From: Piper betle
Lineage: Eukaryota > Streptophyta > Magnoliopsida > Piperales > Piperaceae
Assembly: GCA_033002965.1 (NCBI GenBank)
Contig: JAURVB010010284.1
Span: 1 to 64,000 of the forward strand
Length of the DNA stretch: 64,000 nucleotides
Direction: 5' to 3'
Part shown: one piece after another, positions 35,683-47,742 of the stretch
Numbering within the stretch: the stretch's first letter is position 1
Layout of the letters: every line of letters starts with the position of its first letter
Notes under the pieces: model-generated
What the model was told of the DNA's origin: nothing
Database searches by the model: none
What the model saw: the letters and a program-made list of their open reading frames with translations, nothing else
Translations under genes and position numbers: made by a program

Positions 35683-36930
35683 ATGGAGCCAAAGAAAAAA
35701 ATTTATCTGTGGCAAGAAATATTGACGAAAGTGTATAATAAAAGAAAAGTTGCTATGGATTTTGCAACTTGGGGAATTTGCATCCTTACCTCTACTTGGT
35801 GATAGAACAACTCACCCCAAGTTTCATATGCCATTGTTTTTGCAAATCAACATGCGTCTACTTCAAATAGGAGACTAAAACTATTATGTCACTACAAACG
35901 ACATTGCTAATTGTATGGGATAAAGCTGCGATGATTGACAAGAAATATTTAGAATCATTAGATTAGACTCTAAGAGGCATCCAACATGGGCAAAATGAAA
36001 ATTAACTTAAATATGCCTTTTGGAGAAATGACAATGTTAATAGGCAGTGATTTTTGACAAATACGGCTTGTAGTAAATCAAGATAGTAGGTCAAAAACAG
36101 TGAACTCTACTTTTGAGAAATTTTGTGTATGACAACATTTCATTTCTCGTATTTCGAAAAGAATATGAGGTTACAATGAGAAAAACATGGTTTGTCTACA
36201 ATATGGTAATTGGAAGAATTCAACTAATGGTTATTGAAAAAGTAGTTAGAGCAAACGTTGTGCCAAATGATGATTGTCAACGAGAATACCTCAATGATTT
36301 ATGCTTCGACCAGACATGATGGTTGACAAGATATGGTCAATGAGATAAAACTAGATATTAATTCTCAGTTACATGATATTATGTATTTTACTAGAAGAGC
36401 TATATTTTCTACAAACAATAATACAACACAAAATATTAACAAGTATTTGCCGGAAGTTGTCGAAGGTATTTACAATAGGTTTGACTTATTATAAAAATTT
36501 ACGTTGACATTTTAGAACAAGTGTTTTGTTTCCCATAGAATAATTAAACTCTATGAAATTTAGCGGAAAACAAAACCATTTACTATGACTAATGATTGTT
36601 ACCGGGAAATTAATACCTAAGTTTATGCAATTGTACAAAGATAATAATTATAAGCTTATGAAAATGGGCAGTAAAAGATAAGATTATGATTGAAATTTCA
36701 TTCCTAAAATCATACCATCTCCAACTAAGAAATTTTTGCCCTTGGGTTTGAAATGGATCTAATTTCCTTTAGCATTATGTTTTGCATGATCATGAATCAA
36801 ATTCAAGGATAAACAATCCAATAGGTTATGGCATATTTTAAATAGAAAATATTCTCCCATGGTTTCCTATATATGGAGGTCTCAAAAGTAATAACATATC
36901 TGGATGTGTAGTTATAATCTAAAAATTTTC
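35683..36930 (+). pseudogene. Helitron (PIF1-type) helicase remnant
   Basis: Pieces in the right order on the plus strand, in shifting frames. Near 35697: KKIYLWQEILTKVYNKRKVA, just after a worn Walker A site. Near 35795: LLGDRTTHPKFHMPL. Near 35905: LLIVWDKAAMIDKKYLESLD, the Walker B (DEAPM-like) segment with the acidic pair changed to D-K. Near 36015: MPFGEMTMLIGSDF. Near 36385: FTRRAIFSTNNNTTQNIN. Near 36760: FPLALCFA then, after a one-base shift, MIMNQIQG. Near 36870: LYMEVSKVITYLDV, the last helicase motif. In plants these motifs belong to Helitron RepHel helicases (known). The Rep nuclease and the CTRR/hairpin 3' end were not found, so element borders are unknown. No function remains. 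Confidence 0.78.
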
Positions 36931-37634
36931 AGGTCATTTAGATCTCATTTATGTCTTGAACAAAAATCATAATTAGGGTCTGTACATAGCTGTATACATG
37001 AATCCAGACCTAAGAACGAATTTGAGCATTTTAGTTGGAGGGCCAAATGTGGGAACCTTGCATAAAATTTTACAGGAATGCTTATCTAGGTGTCTAGTTT
37101 ACTTCTGTAAATTTTTAGTGGATTCATAAATTATTTAGGCAGCGAATAAAATTTCTGAATAAACACTTTTTGATCTGTGATGGACTAGATTAGTGCCATA
37201 TATTCATGAATTTAATGAAGGTACTAAATCACCTTAGAATTTTATGAAATTAAACAGGTTGAATCTTTGAAATGTCTTCTTTAATTCCGTAAAATTTCAA
37301 CAAATTTGAAGATCATTTGATAAGTAAAAATATAAATTGGTATCATGATCTTGTTGAATCTTTGATTCTAATCTCAACACAAGTGGATAATTTAGAAAAT
37401 GAAAGGAGATGCCTGGAGTAATCAAGAGAAGGGACTACCCTAAAACAAGCTATGGAAGGCATAGAAGAGCATGGAAGATGCTTTTGAAGGTCAAGGAAGG
37501 GATCCTCTAGTAGAAACTATGGAGTGAAGGAAAACTAGATGAGACCTTGTGATCAAACCCTAGACTCAAGGAAGAAAAAGATAGAAGTTGTATTCAATTC
37601 ATTAATAATCCTAATACAATTGACATGTTATATT
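36931..37634. other. no gene seen
   Basis: AT-rich sequence of LTR-like character, with no assigned boundary. Frames are short and unrecognised. Confidence 0.3.
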
Positions 37635-38435
37635 TGTAACACTCTAATTTGGCCCAAACCCAGACTGAATAATAATATTATCATTTGGAAAGTTATTCAT
37701 TGGACTACTGATTTAGACAAATTTAAGGAAGTGGATCTCAATTGTCAAATAGGCTTAAGACACAACGTTTTTAATATTTGTACATTGCATGCTGATCAGA
37801 CTATCATACGAGGGATCTTAACTTTATAGCTCCTAATATGAGCACTCTGAACAATAAGAGAGGCAGCCCTTGATCTTCAAATGCAATGATCACTTTGAGC
37901 TACAAAAATACAGGACCAGCATTGCAGCTATGTGGTTAAGCTTTTTATAATATGGTTACATGATCCAGTTCTTTTACTTAGTTCCAATATTTAAGTTAAG
38001 TAACTTATTGTCAGATGATGCATGTAATAGTAAAGACATTCGTTCGTGCTAACATATTCCATGTGCCCTGCAATTAAGATTTTTAGTTTATCTTAAGTGC
38101 TCCATGTTATATTATAGGACTTTGAGGTTTATACACATCCTGCAGAAGATAGTTAGCCTTTGCCCCAAAATTATTACCTTGGAAGAAAGTAATGATAAAA
38201 TAATAATAACAACACACACATATGCAATCCAACATCACATAAACCCAACTCCAAAAATAGACATGGTCTTATAGAAATTTAGGGTACATGCCCATGAAAT
38301 AATACAATCCATAACAAATTTGAATACAAAACACATAATGCATCAGAGACTTCCACTACCACCATGTGTATTTGATCCGTGTGCATGTAGGAAATTTGTC
38401 AGTAACCAAACGAGCTTGATTACCGGCCTGATAAT
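37635..38435 (-). repeat. truncated Tekay-type LTR
   Basis: TGTAACACTCTAATTTGGCC at 37635 is like the starts of LTR-A and LTR-C (TGTAACACC..AATT/AATCCGG). The remainder is divergent and is cut off at 38436 by the LTR of element O. The assignment rests mainly on the terminus. Confidence 0.35.
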
Positions 38436-39670
38436 TGTAAGGGCTGTGAAAATAATAATAATAATAATAATATATTCGACTTGGTCTGGGAAAGACCGAA
38501 TGTATTATATTCTCAACCCGGTTAATTCTACCCGGTTAATTGTTTACCCATTTTCTTATTTACCCAGTTAAATGAAATATGGGTCTAAGGGTGTTTTCAC
38601 ATACCCTATCCGTCATTTCATTTTATTTGTATGAAGGACATCCTCTTCACCCTAGCCATCGTTCCCATTTTCTTCTCCTCTTTGTTACCAATGCCAACTT
38701 TTTTCTCTTTGCTTAGGTATCCTTCCTATCTCCCTCTTCTTAATTTTGTTGCATGCATATTCTTTTTAAGTGATAATAAGTTGGATAAACATGAGAATTA
38801 AAGTCCAAAATCAACAAGAAACAACTAAAACTAAATTGGAAACTGAAATTCGCCATGGCTGACAAATCTGAATTTTGGCATGGGTGACGATAGTAGGCAA
38901 GGGCTTTCAAGGCAGCCCTCACACTCTCGACGGCCTCTCTCGTTGCTGGGTTGAGTGGATGGCATCGCCTTGTCCCTGGCTTCCGATGGGTGGTGGAAAT
39001 ACAGCTGTTATTGGGCAGAATTGCAAGGGGGATGAAGGTGATGGCGATCCTCTGAAATTAATGCTGTGATGGAAGCTTCAGAGGGTAGACACTAGTTACA
39101 GCAGTTCCTTCTGTCGGAACAGGCCATTACAGGCGCCTTCTCACTGGAATTCATGGCGGTGACGTGTAGCTATGGGGAGAACAACTGTACTCCCTGCAAC
39201 GTCCAAAGGTGGACAATTCTTCCTGGTTGATGACGGCCTGAGGCTGCTGAACATTTGAATTGGTAGCAAGGTGCAAGAAAGTGGTCGTCTTGAGGCTGGG
39301 AGAAGAAACAGGACGATTGCCTTTTATCGCTGCTATAAAACATGAACTTTGGGCTTCATCCATGGCTATTTTAATTCGTTGTTGATGCCTTGTTGAGATG
39401 TTTATATGGTTGTTCGATTGGGTTGCTGGGGAAGGTTGCATAGGGTTGAAGAAGAAGACATCAGATCTGGTTTTTTATGCAAAGAAGAAGGTAGGAGAAG
39501 AGAATGACATTGGGGAAGAAGAAGATGACAGTTTTGTAAATATGGGTTGCCTCTATACGGCTCACATTAAAAATAATACTAACTCATAATAAATCTTTTA
39601 AAATAATTATTCTATTGGGTTATGGGTTAAAGTTGCTAAACTAATTAATTATTGGACGAAATCGACATCC
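38436..39670 (+). repeat. 5' LTR of element O, 3'-truncated
   Basis: Starts TGTAAGGGCTGTG, then an AAT microsatellite and one CGGTCTGGGAA..GACCGAATG unit where the 3' LTR has six. Follows the 3' LTR through the GC-rich island (38880-39120) to GGACGAAATCGACAT, where it jumps into RT sequence. About half of the LTR is missing. Confidence 0.75.
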
Positions 39671-41486
39671 TAAGCGGACAGTGGAGTTCACCATTGACCT
39701 AACACCTGGAATAACACCAATTTCTAAAGCACCATATCACATGGCACCAGCAGAACTCAAGGAGTTAAAGAGTCAACTAGAAAAGTTGTTGCAGGTAGGT
39801 TTCATCCAACCAAGTACTTCACCCTGGGGAGCCCATGTTCTTTTTGTGAAGAAGAAAGTTAGATCACTTCGGCTGTGTATTGACTATCTACAACTCAATC
39901 AAGTAACAGTCAAGAATCGGTACCCCTTACCGAGGATTGATGACTTGTTTGATTAGCTAAAAACAACCATAGTATTTTCAAAGATAGACTTGTGGTCTGG
40001 TTATCACTAGTTGTAAGTAAAGGAGTCAGATATACTGAAAACTGCTTTTCGAACTCAGTATGGACATTATGAGTTTCTGGTCATGCCCTTTGGTCTAACA
40101 AATGCACTAGTGGCCTTTATGTCACTATGAACGCAATATTTCATGAATACTTAGACAAGTTTATTATCATGTTTGTGGATGACATTCTGGTCTATTCGAA
40201 TAATGAAGAAGAGCATGTGAAACACCTGTCCATTACTCTAAAAGTTCTAAGAAAAATCAACTGTTTGCCAAGTTCTCAAAGTGTGACTTCTGGTTGAAGG
40301 AGGTAAACTTCCTTGCTCATATTATCTCAAAGGCCGGAGTTGCAGTGGATCTATCAAAAGTGAAAGCAGTCACTGACATCAGAAGCTTTCTTGGTTTAGT
40401 GGGTTACTAAAGGAAATTGATTAAAGACTTCTCCTTAGTACCATCGCCGATGACCAAACTCACAAGGAAGGGGGTCAAGTTTGAATGGAATAGTAAGTGT
40501 GAGGAGAGTTTCCAGTTTCTAAACAAGAGTTTAACAACTGCACGAGTCTTGACCCTGCCAAATGGCAATGAAGGATTCTTAGTCTTTAGTGATGCGTCTC
40601 GGTTGGGTTTAGGATTCGTGCTTATCCAAGAAGGTAAGGTGGTGGCCTGTGCCTCTTGTCAATTGAAGATTCATGAGCAAAATTATGCAACCCATAACTT
40701 GGAACTGGTAGCACTAGTGTTTGCCCGGAAGATTTGAAGACAATCTTTGTATATAGCCCAGTTCGAAGTTTTCACTGACCACGAGAGTTTGAAGTATATC
40801 TTTACCCAGAATGACCTTAACCTTTGACAGAGGCGGTGGATAGAGTATTTGAAGGACTGCGACTTTCAAATCTTATACCATCTAGGGAAAGCGAATGTGG
40901 TAGCCGATGCATTAAGTTGGAAGGGCAAGGTGGACAAAAGTCAACAACTAGCTAGACTTTGGGCTATGTCAGCAGAAGTAGTGGCTATCAACCCTGTGGA
41001 GAAACTAACAGTATTACTGATAAATTTGGTAATTTCCAATAATTTAGTTGTTCGTGTTATATTAGCATAAATGGGTGATGAGGAGCTGAATGAAATGTTG
41101 GACAAGATTTCTGACATTGTAGCTGATTCCAATAGTGTGATCAAATCTAGAGGAATGTTGTATGTACCGAAGGATGATGCACTGAGGCGGAATATCTTGG
41201 AAGAGGCTCATCACTTAAAGTTCTCGATACACCTTGGAGTTACTAAAATGTCTGGTGGACTGGGATGAAGAGGGATGTTGTGGATTTTGTCTCTAGGTCT
41301 CAGACTTGCCAACAGATCAAAGCCCAACATCAACTACCTAGAGGACTATTGCAACCTTTAGAAATACAACCTTAGAAATGGAAGTGTGTCACATGCGATT
41401 TTATTGCAAAGCTCCCAAGGAGTCAGAAGAAGCATGACTCCATATAGATGGTTGTGGACTGACTAACTAAGGTAGCCCACTTCATC
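39671..41486 (+). pseudogene. element O polyprotein: RT, RNase H, start of IN
   Basis: Opens in RT with [20 protein letters not shown], then [51 protein letters not shown] (motif A present), MPFGLTNA and FVDDILVYS. RNase H follows: [18 protein letters not shown] (first Asp present), [14 protein letters not shown], then a stop and FTDHESLKYIF, LGKANVVADALS. IN starts with the zinc region (ILEEAHHLKFSIHLGVTKM) and TCDFIAKLPRSQ before the TSD at 41487. Stops (including TAG in YH-stop) and frameshifts interrupt it at least eight times. Tekay/Del type by wording. Confidence 0.85.
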
Positions 41487-41491
41487 CCCAC

Positions 41492-42374
41492 TGTGAGATC
41501 CCTCAAATTAATCCTACAGCTAATACCTTCTGGGAGAAGATGCTGTTTATAAGTGGCAATGGATTATAGATCTTTAACTTGGGTTAACCATTTCAAAGAA
41601 ATGACTTAGGCCCATTGCGTTACAATTTGGGCTGGGTTGTTACAGGTAGTATCGGAGCTGTGTTTCCTACGGAACCATGCAAATTAATCATTACCTTGTT
41701 GAAAGTATAAGATTACATTGTCCCAAGGGTAAATTTTCTTTTATATAAGAATTGATCATTCTTTTATAAAAATACTTTTCATTGTTTTAGATGGTAAGTC
41801 ATTATAGGTGTTCCACATGGGTGTCATGCTAGGTGCACGTGACACCTAAACCAATGAGCGTATATGGGACACCTTTATAATCAAAGGTATTGTCTAGGTA
41901 GTATGGGTGGTATGGGATACCTGTGCAATGTGGATAACAATGTCATGGGACAGTGTGGCCTACTTTAGCTATGCATATGAGTGGCAATGCTTAAATTAAA
42001 AAAGAAAAACTACTCATAATCCTATTATATTTTCGAGGACGAATATTCCCAAACTTAGGAGATTGCAAAACCCTAATTTTTCTCCTTATTATATTTTCGA
42101 GGACAAAAATTCTTAAGTTGGGGAGATTGTAAAACCTCGAAAAAAAATAATTAAGTTATTTTATTTATGGACTATTCTTTTCTCGAGATTATTTGCATGA
42201 TAGTGAGATTTTGGTTCCATTCATGGGACTTAGATTATTTCGAACATTTGTATATTAAGTTTATCGTTATGGATTTATTTAAAATCATGAAAATCAATAG
42301 GAAATTAATTTATGAGACACTTTGTTTCATGTAGTAACACTTAGCTCGTGGCTCGAAACGGGCAGGTCATTACA
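41492..42374 (+). mobile_element. 883-bp LTR element with two unlike LTRs
   Basis: Inserted in the IN region of element O with a perfect 5-bp duplication CCCAC (41487-41491, 42375-42379). The left terminal repeat (41492-41644, TGTGAGATCCCTCAA to GGGTTGTTACA) is of the TRIM family seen at 51648 and 52477. A worn primer site GTAGTATCGGAGC follows. The right terminal repeat (42128-42374, TGTAAAACCTCG to CAGGTCATTACA) follows a polypurine tract TTGGGGAGAT and resembles a shortened Tekay LTR, not the TRIM LTR. The polypurine region is itself duplicated (about 42030-42125). No coding capacity. Confidence 0.75.
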
Positions 42375-42379
42375 CCCAC

Positions 42380-42652
42380 GAAATCATTGAGAACTGTGTA
42401 ATACCTGGCAGGATTGTATGTTAATAATTTGTCACGTTGCATGAGATTCCAAAGCAGATAATCTCTGACTGAGATCCCCTATTCACCTCACATTTTTGGG
42501 TAGCTTTTCAAAAAGCCAGAGGACCCAAATCAAGTTGAGTACAACATATCATGCCCAAACTAATGGTTAGAGTGAGAGGACTATTCAAACTTTGGAAGAT
42601 TTGTTAAGAGCTCGCATTCTTAACTGAGGAGGGTGACTGGGAGAAACACATA
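42380..42652 (+). pseudogene. element O integrase, continued
   Basis: Resumes IN after the small insertion: LHEIPKQIISD..DPLFTSHFWVAFQKA with the second catalytic Asp region, then ERTIQTLEDLLRARI with the catalytic Glu. Breaks off at GGGAGAAACAC where LTR P begins. Several stops. Confidence 0.8.
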
Positions 42653-43218
42653 ATTAGGTTATTTTATTTAGGGTTATGTAAAGTTTAAAATGGTTCAATT
42701 ATTTAATTAAATTAATTCCTAGAAATTAATATTTTATCAATTATAACCTATTCATAGTTTTTGACCTTTCATTATCACACAAATATAGTTATGAGTAATT
42801 ACGTTCTTTTCTATAAAATTTAATATAGTGACTTCTTAAATTTCACACATACTTATAAAATTTAATGTAATAACTTCAAAAATTCCACACATATTCTTCT
42901 ATATAAAGGAAAGTTCTGTTGTTAAATGAAACATCCTCTATATAGGTTGTTAGCACATTTGACACATAAAGGAGAAAACTTTAGGATTATTTGTTATAGT
43001 TGCAAGTTCTTCACCAAATTTTCATGTTTGTATAATTATTTAAAATGTTGTATATTTTCTTGTGGACAACCTGGTCAGCCTGAGCCCAGATTCGACCATA
43101 CCATGCACCGAGTGCAACCGGGGTCAAGGAATTGACTCAGTCTGACACGGGCTACGCCCTTCATAATCCAATAATGGCCATGTTAGAAAGGACCTAACAG
43201 CCCAAAATACTATAAATT

Positions 43219-44001
43219 AGACATGGATGATTGGACTCACTAGCCAATTACGGATATGGTGGATTGGACTCAACAGCCGATAACGGACATGATAGATTGG
43301 ACTCACTAGCCGGTAATGGACATGATGGACTGACCCATCAGCCAATTATGGACATGGTGGATTGGACTCACCAGCTGATAATGGACATGGCGGATTGGAC
43401 TCGCCAGCCGGTAATGGACATGATGGACTGACCCATCAACCAATGAATAGGACATGGCGGATTGGAATCGCCAGCAAATTACAGACATGGTGGAATAGAC
43501 TCACCAGCCGATAACGGACATGGCAGATTGGACTCGCCAGCCGGTAATGGATAGGATGGACTGACCCATCAGCCAATTACGGACATGGTGGATTAGGCTC
43601 ACCAGCCGATAACGGACATGGCGGATTGGACTCACCAGCTGGTAATGGACATGATGGACTGACCCATCAGCTAATAAATTAGACATTGTGGAATGGACAC
43701 GCCAGCCAATTACAGACATGGAGGATTGGACTCACCAGCCGATAACAGACATGGCAGATTGGACTCGTAACTGGTAATGGACATGATGGACTGACCCATA
43801 AACCAATAAATTGTACATGGCGGATTAGACTCTCCAGTCAATTACGAACATGGTGGAGTGGACTCACCAGCCAATTAACGGACATGGCAAATTGGACTCT
43901 TTAGCCGGTATTGAACATGATGGACTGACCCATCAGCCAATTACGGACATGGTGGATTGGACTCACCATCCGATAATGGACATGGTGGATTAGACTCGCC
44001 A
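43219..44001 (+). repeat. 33-bp-unit minisatellite with three-unit higher order
   Basis: Three related monomers alternate: GGACATGGCGGATTGGACTC.., GGACATGATGGACTGACCCA.. and GGACATGGTGGATTGGACTC.., distinguished by CGCCAGCCGGTAAT, TCAGCCAATTAC and ACCAGCCGATAAC endings. Together they make a ~98-100-bp higher-order unit repeated about eight times. The array continues at 53626-53727 and 55545-55680 beyond the insertions. Because 33 is a multiple of three, frames stay open on both strands. Confidence 0.9.
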
Positions 44002-45039
44002 TGTAAAGACCCGGGAAAAAAAATGATAATAATAATAATAATAATAAATACGTTCATCGCGAGGGGATTGAATTTTGGAAAAAAAAATTTTCCATACAAA
44101 TTATTTACCGTCAACCGATTAACTGTGAATTACCCGGTTAAGTGAAAAGTATTTTAACTGGTTAATTATTGTTTAATCGGTCAAACAGAATCAAACCGTT
44201 TAAACAATAAAGTGAATCATATCGATTACCCGGTTACTCGATTAAGTGAAATACGGGCGAAGTAAGTTTTCACAAACACTAGCCTGCATGACATTATATA
44301 AAGTGAAGGAGAGGGCGTCATCCACATAATTTCTCTTCAAACAGACGCCAACGTCCTCCTTCACTCGGGTAATTCCTCTTCCTTTCCTCTTCTTAGTTGC
44401 ATAAATACACATGCTCAAATAGATAATAAGCATGTTTAGGTAATAAGCATGATAAACATAAAATTAAAATCTAAAATCAACGAAGAGAAGGGGAACACTA
44501 GGAGGTCATCCTGATGTTTTGCAGCAGCAACAATGCCATCTTCCATCCTTGTGAGTTGGGTTGACGTGTTGGAAGTAGGGAGTGCTCCCGGCGGTGTTGC
44601 TAGCCAGACAGAGTCACCTTGGGTGGCCGAGTCAGACCGTCGAGGAGGGATGCAAATCAGGAATGTGAATGGAGACCAGGTCGGTGTTGCCATGGGTGGT
44701 GATGCTGGCCAGACGTGGATCCGCCATGGAAAGTGCAGACTGGTCGTCACCTGGGGTGGTCCTGGTCGTCACTTGATGGGGCAGGACATGGTCGCCATGG
44801 CTGCTGGTCGGCCACTATGAATGGTGAAATTAAGGTCCCCATGTAGGGTGTAGTTCAAGTTCCATGAGATAGCAGCGGATAAAGATTGGATCTTTGGGGT
44901 TTTCCAATCGGATCAGTGGGGTAGATAGAAGATGGGGTCTGAAATTGGGTGGAAGGAAAAGAAGACATGCTGGTTTTGGGTGCGAAGAAGAAGAAGGTAT
45001 GGGAAAGAGAAGGACGTCGGAGAGTCTAGCAACTAGCCC
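44002..45039 (+). repeat. left half of the 5' LTR of element Q
   Basis: Closely parallels the 3' LTR from 49935 to about 50958: AAT microsatellite, repeated ACCCGGTTAA/ACCGGTTAA words, CACAAAC(A/C)CTAGCC, GGCGTCATCCACATAATTTC, GC-rich island. Similarity ends at GGACGTCGG.., just before the inverted segment. Confidence 0.8.
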
Positions 45040-46417
45040 TGTAACGACCCGGCCATTTGTCACAACATTGTGTGCCTAGCTGGCCAGGTGTTACTCACAA
45101 TTAAGCAAATATGTCTAAATTTTTTTTAACAAAAACATATATAAAGATCCCACAGTCTTAGACCGTTTCCCAGTAGCCACACTTATTTCTCAAATAAATA
45201 AAAAGGAGTCCTCATATGTATTTTGCTCCATGCCCTGGTTGTTAATCACCTAATTTTGTATCTGCACACCTGCGGAAGCAATTCTGTGTTAGTGATTTCA
45301 ACACTTAGTAGTATAATAGATAAAACAAATCAAGTACATTCCACTATTTCCTTATGTTTATTTTAATATGTGGTGGAGCGATTCCGCTATACTCCAAAAC
45401 AATGCGGAGGAGGTATCCGCTGTGATCCGCACACCCCGGCCATAGCCCTTTTGTGGGGAGGCTACCACTGCCGTCTCCAATGCTAGTGCCTCGCACACCC
45501 CGGCCATAGCCTTTTTGTGGGGAAGCTATCGCTGCACTCGGGTGAATGCTACGCCCCATTTGTGGGGAAGCTCTCACTACCAATTCTAATGCTAGTGCCT
45601 CACACACCCCACCCGTAGCCTTTTTACGGGGAAGCTATCACTGCACTCTGGTGAATGCTACGCCTCGTTTGTGGGGAAGCTCTCATTGCCAACTCTAGTG
45701 CCAGTGCCTCACACACCCCGGCCGTAGCCTTTTTATGGGGAGGCTATCACTGCACTCAGGTGAATGCTACGCCCCATTTGTGGGGAAGCTCTCACTGCCA
45801 ACTCTAGTGCCAGTGCCTCACACACCCCAGTCGTAGCCTTTTTATGGGGAGGCTATCACTGCACTTCAGTGCGATGGACGAATCAGCTGCGCCTCGCTCA
45901 CCCCGGCCGTAGCCTTTTTATGGGGCGGCTAGCACTACTCTAAAACAATGTCGATGCATTACACAATTTACGCACATAATACGACCCCGTGTTGGACTAA
46001 GTCAATTCTTTGGCTCCGGTTGCACTCAGTGCATGGTGGTCGAATCTGGGCTCACACCGACCATGGCTATCAATAAGGAAAATACGATGTTCTACCTATT
46101 ATACGTACCTGACTTGTGACTTCGTCTGACTGTGACCCGTGAACCCTAATCTGAATGAGGGCATAAAATTATACATTAGTATAATTTTATTTTGCATGAA
46201 CCTACATGCAACTTACATGACTAATATACTATCAATTTTAAATGATGTAATTAGTTTGTTAGTCTTCATTCCTTATTAAATTTTCAGCAATTCCAATGAT
46301 AATTAATTATTAATTATCCCCATCCAAATCCCCATTATCTAATTGATAATTTAATTATTAACATGTCCATTTACAAAACAACTAAGCAATCGACAAGAAC
46401 CCCATGCATAAGACACT
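45040..46417 (-). repeat. inverted right half of a hairpin-family LTR
   Basis: From TGTAACGACCCGGCC onward this is the complement of the right half of the same LTR type: the end block (CACAATGTTGTG..TTACA), CAGTCTTAGACCGTTTCCCAG, the ~109-bp array (45362-45950), the CCGGTTGCACTCAGTGCATG block, and the hairpin (46165-46188). It ends near 46380-46417. With the left half at 44002-45039 it accounts for nearly one whole LTR, suggesting that half of the 5' LTR is inverted. Direct repeats TCTAGCAACT flank it (about 45025 and 46424). Confidence 0.7.
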
Positions 46418-46690
46418 GGAGATCTAGCAACTTGGCAGGGCATCTTCAACAAACTTTGCATGCAAGAATCCTAATGGAAACAAATAAGAGGAGGGATGAA
46501 ATACTGACACAGTAATGGGAGATGAGGGATGAAATACTCCCTCCTCCTGCATATATATACACTTCAACCATTCCCTCCATTAAATTCTCATACCCCATCG
46601 TCCATTGGTACTTCCTAGGTTCAACGACCCCTTCATTAAATTCTCACACCCCGTCATCCATTCATGAATAGGTATTTTCTAGGTGACCTT
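46418..46690 (-). repeat. fragment of LTR-Z type
   Basis: TAGCAACTTGGCAGGGCATC, CATATATATACACTTCAAC and CATTCATGAATAGGTATT match the complement of 53930-54240 inside solo LTR Z. It ends where element Q coding sequence starts. Confidence 0.65.
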
Positions 46691-47290
46691 AAGTCGAACC
46701 ATTACCCAAGACTTATCGGGTCAGTACTGCAACGAGAGAAGGAACTCACAACGTTAGGAGTGACTAACATATCCTTGGATATACAAGGGAAACCCTATGT
46801 ATGGAATTTCATTGTCTATGGGATAATAGGCTTTGATGTACTATTGGGAATGGACAGGTTGTCTGCACACCAGGCTTTTCTCGACTGAAAAGGGTGGAAA
46901 GTGTTGACAAAACCTTGTAATTGTGAGATGGGGGTCATTTTCCAAGGGTCGTGGAAGGATCCATCCTCTTGTATTGTGTCGGTTAGTGAGGTAACTGAGT
47001 GGTTTGGTGAGGGTTGTAAAGCCTTTTTGGCAACTCTAGAGGAATTTGAGTCCAAACCCAAAGAGTTGTCCATGATTCTGGTGGTAGCAGAATTTTCGGA
47101 CGTATTTCCAGGTGAATTTCCAAGGTTACCTCCTAAGCGGGCGGTGGAGTTTGTCATTGACGTAGCACCTGGAGTATCACCAATTTCTAAAGCACCATAC
47201 TGCATGGCTCCAGCGGAACTCAAGGTGTTAAAGAGTCAATTAGAAGAGCTGTTGAAGACAGGCTTCATCCGACCAAGTACTTCACCCTAG
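46664..47290 (+). pseudogene. element Q: protease end and start of RT
   Basis: From about 46700 reads the C-terminal half of the retropepsin, ISLDIQGKPYVWNFIVYG and GFDVLLGMDRLSAHQAFLD; the D-S-G active site is missing because the coding region starts too late. A stop at 46886 follows, then the linker (MILVVAEFSDVFPGEFPRLP) and RT entry VSPISKAPYCMAPAELK..GFIRPSTSP. TAG at 47288-47290 stands where the homologous position in element O (39831) has TGG (Trp), a G-to-A change. Confidence 0.82.
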
Positions 47291-47726
47291 GGAGCCCCTA
47301 TTCTTTTCGTCAAGAAGAAGGATGGCTCAATTCGATTGTGTATTGACTATCGCCAGCTCAATCAAGTGACAGTCAAGAATCGGTACCCCTTACCGAGGAT
47401 TAATGATTTACTTGATCAGTTAAAAACAGCCAAAATATTCTCATCAAATGTGGGTGAAGGAATATGACATACAGAAAATGGCTTTCCGAACTAGATATGG
47501 ACATTATGAGTTTCTGGTTATGCCTTTTGGTCTGAGAAATGCACTAGCGGCCTTTATGTCACTTATGAACATGGTGTTCCATGAAAACTTGGATAAGTTT
47601 ATTATTGTGTTTGTGGATGACATTCTAGTCTATTCAAATAATGAGGAGGACCATGGGAAACACTTGTCCATTGCTCTTCAAGTTTTGAGGGAGAATCAAT
47701 TGTTAGCCAAAGTTATCAAAGTGTGA
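47291..47726 (+). pseudogene. element Q: RT palm with motif A deleted
   Basis: Continues [37 protein letters not shown], then at about 47445 jumps from KIFS to [10 protein letters not shown]: the ~30 bases that encode the catalytic Asp motif (KIDLWSGYHQ-type, still present in element O) are gone. The rest is readable: [20 protein letters not shown] and [16 protein letters not shown] with the DD pair. An extra base near 47712 shifts the frame at the end. Loss of motif A alone kills polymerase function. Confidence 0.85.
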
Positions 47727-47742
47727 CTTCTGGCTGGAGGAG

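Noticed and set aside
37539..37829. 96-codon plus ORF
   Set aside because: Spans the terminus TGTAACAC of an LTR fragment; no recognisable domain.
43219..44001. CRISPR-like regular repeats
   Set aside because: Units are contiguous related monomers without unique spacers, in a plant transposon LTR with no cas genes.
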